From Morinoia aosen (Eukaryota; Arthropoda; Malacostraca; Amphipoda; Talitridae): 64,000 bases of DNA. The translations under genes and the position numbers were made by a program. Each line of letters opens with the position of its first letter. The first letter of the stretch is position 1. The DNA lies in contig CM059575.1 of the NCBI GenBank assembly GCA_030386875.1, forward strand, positions 52,544,859 to 52,608,858, given 5' to 3'. A model generated the notes under the pieces. That model was given only the letters and a program-made list of their open reading frames with translations, had not been told where the DNA came from and did no database searches. Below, in pieces: positions 31,936 to 41,705 of this stretch.

Positions 31936-32835
31936 ACGTGATGCTCCCTATGCCGGGTCGCTACCCAAGCTGGAACCAAGGTCTCATTTAGCTCCACGTC
32001 GATGCAGATGCAACGGAAAGGAAGGCCAGGCGTAGCTCAAGCTGACACTGAACGATGACGTCGGTACCGTCAAAAGAACCGGAGCTCGGTCAGGGCTGTC
32101 GCACGGCCAAAAACTTCACCCGCTACAGACTCCGGAGTGGCAGCAGTAGGAACGACAGTATTACTGTTGGTGAAAACAAAAGTACAGTTGTAAAGTAATG
32201 GAATTTTAGATTAGACTATGGTATTCACGCATTATAACAAACTTTGGGGTGTTATCTATCGACGGAAACCCACTGACCTGAAATAATTGTGCACTCAGTG
32301 TGTATGTACACTTTTGGAGAAGTCTTATTTATTTAAGAAATTTAGAGGAAATCAGTCAAAGGTAAGTGCTCCAGGCTGGAAAAATAGTAAGTATAGTTGA
32401 AGATTTGATTTGAGAAGTAGAAAATAGAGTTAATTTGACGGAACCTAAGGTTCACTGAAAAAGTAAGAGTTTCAGCGCAAGATCGGCGTGTTTAAAAGCG
32501 GATCGATTTTAGCCGCGCGGAACTCAACACTTACGTGAAGTTTAATTGATTAGGTTGAATTTTAATCGTTTGACTTGAGTAGCCTGAAGCACTATAGATG
32601 ATAATTAAGCATTGATAGAGGGCAACTGAAAATAACGAAAATCACACGACAACCACACAAACAAAAAATATAGGGAAACAGAACATCAGGAAGGAAAGAA
32701 CTTATCCAGCCACTGCCGAATCTCCGTAGCTTCGCGAGAGCGCACTCCAGCGAGTGCGTAGCGACCAGGCGTTAAAAGTGTTCCCCTTACTGGCGCGCCG
32801 CTAACTCTGAGCAAACCTACCAAAACCCGTGAATA
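31936..32835. other. No gene recognised
   Basis: 32500-32830 includes GC-richer patches (GCGAGAGCGCACTCCAGC near 32735) but no protein motif. The frame at 32686-32907 has no recognisable domain. Confidence 0.35.
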
Positions 32836-32839
32836 CAAC

Positions 32840-33560
32840 CCATTATTATCTCGGAAAAAAACTGAAAAGAACGGTGAGAATTTTCTCACACATATACTCA
32901 ACATCAAAATTCATAGCTTGTACAACATACGGACAGAAAGATAATTTTACCACGATTTATTTGTTCAAATTGCGCTTTATTTCATTAATTGTATTTGTCA
33001 TTAATCCGATTCACAGAAACGCCCTCTGGGGAAGTGATAGATCTATTTTTGAAATCATTTCGCTCGTGCAATAAATTTATTAACCGGATGTATTTTGCGA
33101 AAAGAAATGAAATAGAAACATGTATATCTATTTATGTAGATACATATATACCTACATACGTACACACACATATTGCGAGATATTACTTGTTGAAAATGAA
33201 ATATAAGAAAAAAAGTACATATAAAAAATAAAAAGATAAAAACAACCTACCATCTACTACTCAGAAAATGACAGTTGAGCTCACTTTAATCCTAAGAAAT
33301 TATTCGGAAAAAATAACTATAAGGAAAAGAAGACTTCGAAAAACGTAAAAATGAACTGATTTTTAATTTATTCATAGAAACTTTTAAGAAAACTCAGGTT
33401 ACAGTCATAATGCATGAATACCAATTGAATAATAAAAAACACCTTGCATCTGCTCACTTTGCTTAAAAGTTAAAAATAGAACGTGAATATTGAATATATT
33501 GTTAAGAAAATGCAGCTCATCGCGAAGAAAATAATCTAAAAACTTTTCAAAAACTCATTG
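32840..33560. repeat. Diverged repeat, paralogous to 30600-31400
   Basis: Second copy of the block described at 30600-31400, including TTCACAGAAACGCCCTCTGG and a TATATATACCTACATACG tract. Lower identity towards its distal end. Confidence 0.55.
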
Positions 33561-33797
33561 GCAAATAATTAAATAACACTACCGAGTTGCTGCTTGCGTG
33601 GTTGGTGCGTGTGCCTGTGACGCTCACCATGCAGGACGCTCAATGACCGTATCTGTGATACGAGTTTCACCAGTGCACAAGTACAAGAATATTTTAATGG
33701 CGGGTACTGTTGGAATGGATGTATCAGACTGTAAAAAAGTAATGTCGTATATGTTTACCACATTTATTTCATCTGGAACATTCACATTAGAACATTT

Positions 33798-34465
33798 TCA
33801 ATCTTTACAATAATTTCCCTCATTTTCTATGACTTCTGTCCAACGATCAGCTAGTTTCTTGATGCCTTCATGGAAAAAATTTTCATTTTTGAGAGAAAAA
33901 CAAATTCAGACAATTTTTTAGTTGATTGTCATTTTCATGAATTTCATTGCTCAAGTTATTCTGCAACGATCGGAAAAGGTGATAGTCGGATGGAGCAACA
34001 TCAGGTGAATGAGGCAGATGAGGCAAAACTTCCCGATTGCAACTCATGACCTTCACCTGAACGACTGTTGCTGCGTGAGGTGTTTCCATGCTGCAGCACC
34101 ACACCCTGCACACAGTGTATAAGTTTTGAGGTGTTTCCTGACTTGTGCAGGCAGGAACTGATTGTGGTATGGGTTGTATTAAATTGTTGACCTAATTTTC
34201 TGCTGGTTAACTTTAAATTGCCGTCCACAGCGCCTTTAGTGGCGTTTTCATCAACTGATTTTGGCCTACCGGAACGTGGCCGGCCTGACAGGGTGATGTC
34301 TCAAGAAGAAAATTTTGCAAATCAAGGTTAACATTTTCGATCACTCAGAACATTCGTCCCATTGACAGTTCCAACATTCCTCGTAGCTTCTGCAGCTGAG
34401 TTTCCTTTTTTTAATTCATCGAGCATGCAGTGTCGCAGATGCTCCTCACCAATATCCTTTTTTTT
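33798..34465 (-). pseudogene. Mariner transposase pseudogene, internally deleted
   Basis: Minus-strand remains: an N-terminal EEHLRHCMLDELKKGNSAAE, then GRPRSGRPKSVDENA, a helix-turn-helix with NLKLTSRKLGQQFNTTHTTI (about 34225-34160), then directly VLPHLPHSPDVAPSDYHLF near 34040-33990. The C-terminus, RWTEVIENEGNYCKD, ends at 33798. The central part, including the first catalytic Asp region, is missing. Several frameshifts are present. It is a different mariner lineage from the one at 9744, judging by the helix-turn-helix sequence. Confidence 0.87.
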
Positions 34466-34639
34466 TATTTTTCAGTCAGTTAAACTTGATATTTTTCCAC
34501 TAATTCCTATATCTGAATGCAAAGCAAGATATTGAGACACCACTTAATCAGAAAGATCTAAAACTGTGCACAACTTAGGAGGCTGCAAAGTGATTGAATA
34601 AAAAACGACTCTACTTTCTTACCAACTTGATATTTGTCT

Positions 34640-35112
34640 GTCATCCACATCTGCACGGTTTATTCAAGCAAAATATCAAATCCTGTCATTTCTGACGGGT
34701 CGTGTACACTAGTGAGAATATAAGAACGGTGGGAGTGGTGTCTTAAAGTTCTCCAGAGAAGACGTAGATCAACGCAGGGTCAACATCGCACACTTTACCT
34801 CATGTCAGCTGAGGACAGAGAGCCCCATGGGTAATTCCCACCTGAGAGCGGCATGGAGATGTGGTCCTATATCTCCATGGATCAAATAGCGGCATGGAGA
34901 TGGTGCTCCATTATATCCATGGATCAAATAAAAACACTTCAACTCGTTACCCCAAACTCAATTTTCTCTTCCAATACGCGAGTTACCCTGGAACAAATTT
35001 TTATATGAGTTACCCTGAAAAATTCTCCTCAAAGAAAGTGATTGTTTTGGGTGCAATTTACGAAAACGTGACATTTTCCTGAAAATAATTATTCATTGAA
35101 CATTCCAATGCT
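34640..35112 (+). repeat. Family H dispersed repeat, copy H3
   Basis: Family H blocks: CGGCATGGAGATGTGGTCC and CCATGGATCAAATA (this part tandemly duplicated at about 34850-34930), CGCGAGTTACCCTGGAAC, GAGTTACCCTGAAAAATTC, GGGTGCAATTTACG and AATAATTATTCATTGAACAT. It abuts the LTR-like fragment. Confidence 0.68.
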
Positions 35113-35935
35113 ATTGTGCGGGCGCTAATGTGCGGGCGCTTACTCTTACTTGCGTTCTCCCCCTACTTCGCGCTTCTCGCAGTCTATAAGTATAAGGCGC
35201 TGTCACTATACCCTCTGAGCTCAATCATCTTCGTGTCTCGCCTGTGCCACACTTGCCACGGACTAATAAAGCATTCACCCGAGAATACCTCCAGCGTTTC
35301 CTCGGGTGAATGCTTTATTAGTCCGTGGCAGGTGAGGCCATGGAGCTAGGATATACTGGAGGGAGCATAGCCGATTCCAATCGGGTTCAAATTAGCTGCA
35401 AAAGTTGGGAGACTGGGGCATTGGCAAGGCCCCACACGTGAACCAACCACAGACGCTTGGCTGAAGTTGGCTCCTCCTCACCTCCTCTACGATTCGCCCT
35501 CCCATTTTCCAAAGCAATATTAGTACCGCTCCACAAATCGAAAGATGAGGTGCGCGTGCAAGTCGCTCTCTAATTTGTTATATTCAAGGGCCTGTGATCT
35601 TTATAGTTTTCAACTCTAAATGTATCTTCGCTAGTAATTTTGATATCATTAAGTGTCCTCAAGTGAGGAAACAAAATTTATTATCTCTCGGAGTCTTAAA
35701 ATCCGAAATTAATGATTGACGATCAACTCAACAGCTGGAAGAGCATTCAGCGAGCGTGTGCGCATCCCAGCGTAGTCAGGAGGTAACTGGCTTCCGTGCT
35801 GACGTCACACTGCGAGACGGCTATTGGTTACCACAGACATGGGAGAAATCTCAAAAACTGGTTCTCTTCACAGACGGCTATGCTCCCTCCATATATCCTA
35901 GCTCCATGGGTGAGGCACAGGCGAGACACGAAGAA
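35113..35935. mobile_element. Rearranged LTR-like fragment with inverted pieces
   Basis: 35180-35283 looks like an LTR promoter and poly(A) region: TATAAGTATAAGGCGC, an initiator-like CTCAATCATC and the signal AATAAA at about 35265. It runs into a perfect 29-bp palindrome (arms 35255-35283 and 35301-35329, 17-nt loop). Two segments recur inverted: CTTCGTGTCTCGCCTGTGCC (35229) as its exact complement at 35914, and GCTAGGATATACTGGAGGG (35345) at about 35885. No gag or pol is present. Alternative: a foldback DNA element. Confidence 0.5.
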
Positions 35936-36395
35936 TTCATGAATTGGAACTCACTTGGTTAGGGTCGGGCGTGATTCTGAAGGTCAAGCGTAATTGGGCC
36001 GAAATTAAGATTGGTTCCAAAGTTCATAAATGCAATTTGAACCATGTTTTACCCTTACGGAGGGTTAAATAATGAGTTAAAATGACAAGCCCACTTCTAC
36101 TATTTCTACGGCTTACTCTGCGACTTACGTTATTGACGTCGCAACGACTCGACGGAATACGATTTACTGTGAAGACAACTATATTACTCAATTTAACGTT
36201 CCCATTATAGGTTAAGAATTATAGGTTAAGAATTTTTGCTGTGTGATTTGCGCTACCAACTTATATCTGTGTAGCTTGCTTTCCCGTTTGCTTTTCCGTT
36301 ATAATTCATTATAACACGAATGTTTTAAGCAAAATTGTTTTATTAGGTTAATTTAGGTTAAGTATTGTACTCGAACCTCGAGATTAAAGGAATGT
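35936..36395. other. No gene recognised
   Basis: AT-rich, with AGGTTAAGAATT repeated at about 36211 and 36224. It may include the promoter of the downstream 103-codon gene: TATATAT lies at about 36395. Confidence 0.35.
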
Positions 36396-36532
36396 ATATA
36401 TGTCACTGAGGTTGTCTCTAAGATGTCTTTACTAATCTTTGCATTTCATTTTTGATTTTGTGTTGTGCTGTGCACATGCAACTCTAGACGTGAAACCGCT
36501 TGGATGTTGTTGCTGAATTGACAAATTAAAAG

Positions 36533-36845
36533 GTGAGCGAATTCCTCGGCTGCTAAATGCAATCGCCGATATTGCAGTTCATCTCGTGAGACAGTCGGTC
36601 TTGGCGCTAGGGCGTAATTGAAATTGCTCTTTTTTCGTTTGCTTGGAGTGTTATATCGTCAGCGCAAATAAATTGAATTTATACGGTGAATGGAAATTTC
36701 CCGACCGGGAGTCTGAACACAATTTTCAATTAAAATACTTAGCTGGCCGTCGAGCAACACGTGCTAGTAACTTGGGTAACAACTTGTAAGATTTCATTAT
36801 TTTTGTTGGTCATGCTAATCGGTTCTGTTTCTGTTCCTTTTGCAG
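36533..36845 (+). other. Probable intron in the 5' UTR
   Basis: The donor AAAG|GTGAGCG at 36533 and the acceptor TTCTGTTCCTTTTGCAG ending at 36845 both match metazoan consensus. The acceptor has a long pyrimidine tract and an upstream CTAAT branch-like sequence. The acceptor is 16 nt before the ATG of the 103-codon ORF. No transcript evidence. Confidence 0.45.
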
Positions 36846-36861
36846 GATACTGAGACCCGAC

Positions 36862-37173
36862 ATGGGAAACGCCCAGTCGACCACCGTCGATGTGGACACG
36901 CTGGTGTCCGCTCTCGCCGAACATAAAAATGAGTTCGGTAAAGATTGGCTACAACCGAGGGTGGATCTGCAGCCAGATCAAGTCACCGACATACTGGTGA
37001 TGCTGATGCTCATAGCCATTATGGCTTTAGGCACCCTTGTATATTGCATCAAGAAGAATTTGGAGGTTCTCGCAGATCGCAATAGGAACGCCGACTTCCA
37101 ATTGTGGCGGGGCACACTAAGGCCGCCAAGATACAACAATGCCAACAATCAAACAGCAGAGGCGTCGGTGTAA
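36862..37173 (+). CDS. Small membrane protein with N-myristoylation motif
   Basis: 103 codons, ATG to TAA. It begins MGNAQSTT: Gly2 with Ser6 is a strong eukaryotic N-myristoylation signal. Residues 11-42 are polar and acidic (HKNEFGKDWLQPRVDLQ). Residues about 44-63 form one hydrophobic span (ILVMLMLIAIMALGTLVYCI), with a near-juxtamembrane Cys62, then KK and a basic, Pro/Asn-rich tail (LWRGTLRPPRYNN). Predicted: a lipid-anchored single-pass membrane protein. Codon third positions are markedly GC-richer than the AT-rich surroundings, which argues for selection or recent arrival. A probable 5' UTR intron ends just upstream. I do not recognise the family; a retroelement or virus-derived accessory gene and a host gene are both possible. 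Confidence 0.6.
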   Translation: MGNAQSTTVDVDTLVSALAEHKNEFGKDWLQPRVDLQPDQVTDILVMLMLIAIMALGTLVYCIKKNLEVLADRNRNADFQLWRGTLRPPRYNNANNQTAEASV

Positions 37174-37600
37174 TGAACATAACATGTTCAACTACATTAG
37201 ACATGTAGTAATACTAGTGCAACAGCCTGGTTCAAGGCGGGCTGAGCGATTTTGAAAATTTTTGAATTTTTTTTTAAAATTTTCTGAAAATTCGTTGTGC
37301 GGCATTGAAAATTAAATATCTAGCCACGAGGTGATTATTGAAATTATTGAGTTTTTTTTGAAATACCGTAATTGGTCTATTTAAATGCAATTGCGTTCTT
37401 TTTTAGCAGTAAGTTTTTAGTCACTACTATAATCCTATAATGAGTATAATCTTATAATCGTTTGATTTTGTTATTAGTGTTGCGCAATTTTTACAAATGT
37501 CCAGTGACGATGTGCAGAACGGTAAATTTATCGGAGTTAAAAGGTCTACGGTGCCACGAATTCGATTTTAGGCAAGTGATGGAATGGTGTTTTTGCTTAT
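37174..37600. other. Downstream AT-rich region
   Basis: Likely 3' UTR or flank of the 103-codon gene. There is no close AATAAA; the nearest is the AAAATAAACG of the LINE tail near 37665. ATAATC-type short repeats occur near 37430-37460. Confidence 0.35.
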
Positions 37601-37604
37601 AATT

Positions 37605-37705
37605 CGAAGTTTCTTGCGCTTAAAACCCAATATGTTGGCATGTATGTCATGTGACAACTTGGAAAATAAACGTTTTGCTCTTTTATTTTTTTTCTTTTCT
37701 TATGG
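37605..37705 (+). mobile_element. LINE-like 3' end (G2)
   Basis: CCCAATATGTTGGCATGTAT, CTTGGAAAATAAACG and a CTTTT-type tail match the 3' end described at 29995-30310. Only the terminal ~90 bp is present. Confidence 0.7.
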
Positions 37706-37767
37706 AAACTTCGCTCCCTTCTGCCTGTGAATGCTCAGGAATGTTGGCTTATACAATCTTCCCTTAA

Positions 37768-37989
37768 CACGTTGACTGCGACACGACCCACCGGTGGGTC
37801 GTGCTTAGGTTTCTCCTGCTGCGAAACGACCCATCGATGGGTCGTTTTGAAAAATTCTAACAACCTTTCTAAATTAGTGGTATTTAACAGGCCCAGTTAA
37901 TGTTTGATATTTACAAATTTGCTTATCACTTTTGACTTTAAATTCAAGTTGAATATTGAACTTCGGTTTAACCCATCGCAACTAACGTG
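37768..37989. mobile_element. TTAA-flanked MITE with two perfect palindromes
   Basis: A 222-bp element bounded by TTAA (37764-37767 and 37990-37993). Inverted ends are CACGTTGACTGCGA and, read inward from the other end, CACGTTAGTTGCGA (11 of 14 match). TTAA duplication is the hallmark of piggyBac-type transposition. Inside are a 22-bp perfect palindrome centred on CCCACCGGTGGG and a 24-bp one centred on CCCATCGATGGG. No ORF, so it would depend on a transposase elsewhere. Confidence 0.82.
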
Positions 37990-38610
37990 TTAAGAATGTT
38001 TCAATCTTTCGTTTGAGAGTAATTTGAACTCGAGAGGTGCATTATTTCGATATTTACAACTGGATAAACTTACATGTTTTGACAGCAAACGAGTCGGATA
38101 GGTATATCCAGAAATTTTGTAGTTTCCATAAAACCGTTTCCGTACCGTGTCGGTTGCGGCTTGCCGGTAAGGTGTGATAAGGTTGCAGCAGGTTTTTTTC
38201 TTTGCGGAGCTCTCCTTATACTCAAGAGTAACACAATCGATTTCGTGAAATTCGTGAGTAACTTTGTCTTTTCTTTGTTTTTGTTTTGTTTCTTCCCATT
38301 ATGGGTAGCCCCAAGAGGAGTAAACACAAACCAAAGGGAGGGGCCTCTGCCGCCCCGTATCACAAACCCCCTCCCAAAGCTCATTACTCTGCCAGTGAAT
38401 TTCTGAATAGTGATGCAAAAAAACGGTTTTATTTGATTGCGTTTTTTTTTGCAAAAAAAACGTGTTTTTTATGTGTTTTTTTTGTTTTTTTTTTGTTTTT
38501 TTTGCACACCTAAATTTTGTTAAGCATATGTCTGGGTATTTTTTTGGACACCTGAAATATATTAATATCCACGGTTTTTAGTCATTTCATTGTTATAAAA
38601 ACATCAAAAA

Positions 38611-39453
38611 GAAACCATACAATAAAAGTGGTGGCAGATAACCCACAATTACCTAGAGGCGTCTAAGAGGAACAGCAGGAGCCACAGAACTTATATTGAT
38701 GGAGTCAAAATTCAGAGCTTACTATCTCTACTATGCCTGATTTCTTTTTTATGCGACCAAAAAAATCAGACTTTGCAGAAATAATAAGGGTAAAGTTGAA
38801 GGATAAGTCAGTTGTCGATTTTGTAAATTTTGATGCCTAACCTAAGCATAGTTAATTAGATCGAAATAAACAAGTTTTCTTCTATGCACTTTCCGTCTCA
38901 AATGAGAATTTTATTAGTTATAGCGGTAAATGACTTACCGCAACTCCTGTGTTTGAAGCGGCAAGTAATTCAAGGAGCACCTCGGACAGCAACACTGCAA
39001 TGCGCACTTGCTTCCAGCGCGATCGTCATCAAAGACGAAACCAAACCTACCGCTATACCTCGTTAAATACTCTTTTGACGAGCAAAGTGTATAGAAGAAA
39101 AGTTGTTTATTTCGATGTTATTACCATGATTCAAGCAACAAAAATTCGAAAATCGATGAGTAGCTGTTTATTCGAGCGCATTTGTCATCAAAGACGAAAC
39201 TAAACTTATCGCTATAAATCGTAAAATACTCATTTGAGACAGAAGGTGCGTAGAAGAAAACTTGTTTATTTTGATTCAATTAATTAGGTTCAAGCACCAA
39301 AAAGTGTTAAATCGATAACTGACATATGTTTCAGATTTACCATAATAAGCTCTGAATTTTGACTCCATCAAAATAAGTTTTGTGGCTCCTGCTGTACCTC
39401 TTAGACTCTAGGTAATTGTGGGTTATCTGCCACCACTTTTACCGTATGGTTTC
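38611..39453. mobile_element. Inverted-repeat element E, interrupted by foldback C1
   Basis: Arms of about 110 bp: GAAACCATAC, then TAAAAGTGGTGGCAGATAAC, GCAGGAGCCACA and GATGGAGTCAAAATTCAGAG read inward from 38611 and, on the other strand, from 39453. Homology between the flanks continues outward another ~80 bp through the AT-rich iterations. The unpaired centre holds the C1 insertion. Confidence 0.8.
38789..39341. mobile_element. Foldback transposon family C, copy C1
   Basis: A 553-bp element with perfect 8-bp target duplication ATAATAAG (38781-38788 and 39342-39349). Ends GGTAAAGTTGAAGG and, from the right, GGTAAATCTGAAAC. Long imperfect inverted arms share AAACAAGTTTTCTTCTATGCA and CGTCTCAAATGAG. 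No ORF. The 8-bp duplication suggests hAT-type mobilisation. Confidence 0.88.
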
Positions 39454-39569
39454 TTTCTCATGTTTTCATTACAAAACAATGACTAGAAACCATAGATATT
39501 AATATATTTAAGGTGACCAAAAAAATATGCTGTTTTTTTTAAAAACATGTTTTTTTACAAAAAATTCTG

Positions 39570-40243
39570 GGTCAATGTGAAGTTTAATGCAATCAGAAAA
39601 TAATAATTAGTGATCCCAGGAATCACTAAAGGAACCCATTTAAGAACGTTTTACACGAATGACATTCTGCTCGCTGATGCGTTATTTTCGAATAATTGAA
39701 CTTTGAAGTTGGCCTTTGCGCCAAAGGAAGCGAGCGCGTGAAACGGAATTTAATTAATAACGGAAGCTATTACAAACATAAAGAGGTTGGGTCGGGAGGG
39801 GGAGGCACAGTTCTTCTAATGAAAATTATAAATAAAGCTTCTAACCAACCCATTTGGGTGATGACCGCAATCTTGTTGACATCGGCTCTAAGATGGCAGC
39901 GCCCATGGTGGTCGCCATCTTAGAGCCGATGTAAACAAGATTGTGGTCGTCACGTTAATGGGTGGGTTAGAAGCTTTATTTATAATTTTCGCTAGAAGAA
40001 CTGTGCCTCCCCCTCACGACCCAACCTCTTTACGTTTGAAACAGGGGGTTAGCTTCCGTTTTTAATTAAATTACGCTCGCTTCCTTTGGCTCGGGAAGTC
40101 CAACTTCAAAGTTCAATGATTCGAAAATAAAGCATCAGCGAGCAGAATTTCGTTCCTGTAAAACGTTCTTAAATGGGTTCCTTTAGTGATTGTTTGGAAT
40201 ATAATTATTAATTTCCATGATTGCATTAAACTTCACATTGACC
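39570..40243. mobile_element. Foldback transposon family D, copy D1
   Basis: A 674-bp element, nearly all of it one inverted repeat with arms of about 330 bp meeting near 39906. Ends GGTCAATGTGAAGTTTAATG; 8-bp duplication AAATTCTG at 39562-39569 and 40244-40251. The centre is AAGATGGCAGCGCCCATGG followed by GTCGCCATCTT, two facing AAGATGGC motifs of the type bound by YY1/Pho. Arms carry AAAGAGGTTGGGTCG. No ORF. A single strand would form a very long hairpin. Confidence 0.92.
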
Positions 40244-40740
40244 AAATTCTGACTTATAAAAAGGAATATTAATATATTCTCTGGTACCAAATATAACCAT
40301 GCTGTTTTTTTTACAAAGAATCATGACTAAAAAACAATATATTTTATGTGACCTAAAAAGCCCCATGCAGTTTTTAATAAAAAAACATGTTTTTTACTAA
40401 AAAATCATGACTGAAAACACATGAATAATATATTTGAGACCGAAAAAATGTTTTTGTACTAAAAAATCATGACTAAGAAAATATGAATATATTTATGAGA
40501 CCTTAAAAACCCCATGTTACAAACAATGATGTATAAGAAAACCTGGATATGAATATATTTTATGCGACCAAAAAACCATGCTGTTTTATTTTATGTATTT
40601 TTCATAAAAAATTGTGTCTTAAAATCATGGAAATTAACATATTTTATGTTACCAAAAAATCATTGTGTTTTTAAACATGTTTTTTTATGAAAAGTTAATA
40701 TTATTCATTTTTTGGTCACGAATTCTTTGTAAAAAAAACA

Positions 40741-41017
40741 CCCCTCAGGGGGATACAATTATTGTATCTCTGGGAACTAGCGCTCCCAGGGGGACAATGT
40801 ATGGGCCCAAGCTGAGAGTTAGGTAGGCCTTCTTTTTGCTGAAATGAAATGTTTTTGTGATGTTAAGGACCACCTATTTTTCGGTTCACTGCTGTCCTGT
40901 TTTTCAGCACCTACTACTGTCTTCTTCAACTTTGATCTTGTTTCATAATCTTCCTTCCTCTCTTTGGATTGCATTTGTTGCTGGGTAGGGAGGCTAAAAC
41001 TAATGACTAATCTAATC
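40741..41017 (-). mobile_element. Family A SINE-like repeat, copy A9
   Basis: The only reverse-orientation family member. Bounded by the near-identical direct repeats TGTAAAAAAAACA (40728-40740) and TGTAAAGAAACCA (41018-41030). A central ~80 bp is deleted relative to A4. In this orientation the element ends ACTAATGACTAATCTAATC, a short tandem tail. It inserted into the AT-rich hAT-type element. Confidence 0.87.
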
Positions 41018-41456
41018 TGTAAAGAAACCATGGATATTAATTTATTTTATGTGACCAAAAAACCATGTTTTCTGAAAAAAAGATTTTTTACAAAAAATAT
41101 GAGTGTTATTAAATTTTATCTGACCAAAAAAAAACATGACATTTTAAAAACCATGTTTTTTTTCACCAAAACTCATTAATATCCATGTTTTTTAGTCATG
41201 ATTTTTTTTTCATTAAGAAAACATGTTTTAAAAAAAACCAGCATGTTTTTTTTGGCACATAAAATATATTAACATCCACATTTTTTAATCATGATTTTTC
41301 TGTAAAACAGATATTTATTTTAAAAAATACAGCATGGTTGTTTATGGTAAAATAAAGTATATTAATATCCGTGTTTTATAGTCATGACTTTTTTGTAACA
41401 AAAACATTCAAAAAACAGCATTGATTTTTTGGTCACATAAGATATTTTAATATCCA

Positions 41457-41705
41457 TTAGAACCATACCAGGTCTTAGAATAAAATATCCACAAAGAATC
41501 TATTCACTCTATAAAACCTTTCGGAGACTAGCTCCATCCTCAGTAAGTCATTCAGTCAAATTTTTTTCAAAGGAACAGTGAAAATTCATTGTCCATTTCA
41601 CCAAATTTTACAGAATGACTGAGGATGGAGCTGGTCTCCGAAAGGTTTTATGGAGTGAATAGATTCTATGTAGATATTTTATTCTAAGACCTAGTACAGT
41701 TCTAA
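41457..41705. mobile_element. Short foldback MITE
   Basis: Arms of about 95 bp (left from TTAGAACCATACCAGG, right ending in its near-complement) surround a ~50-bp loop. Shared arm blocks are GGTCTTAGAATAAAATATC, GAATCTATTCACTC and ATAAAACCTTTCGGAGAC. The flanks are compatible with a TA duplication, suggesting a Tc1/mariner-type MITE, but this is weak. Confidence 0.85.

Noticed and set aside
34001..34228. Host helix-turn-helix protein
   Set aside because: Its order with YSPD-like and SDYHLF motifs just downstream identifies a deleted mariner transposase.
39696..39923. 75-codon ORF with GSGGGGTVLL
   Set aside because: Lies within an inverted-repeat foldback transposon, with no conservation of frame in the sister copy D2.
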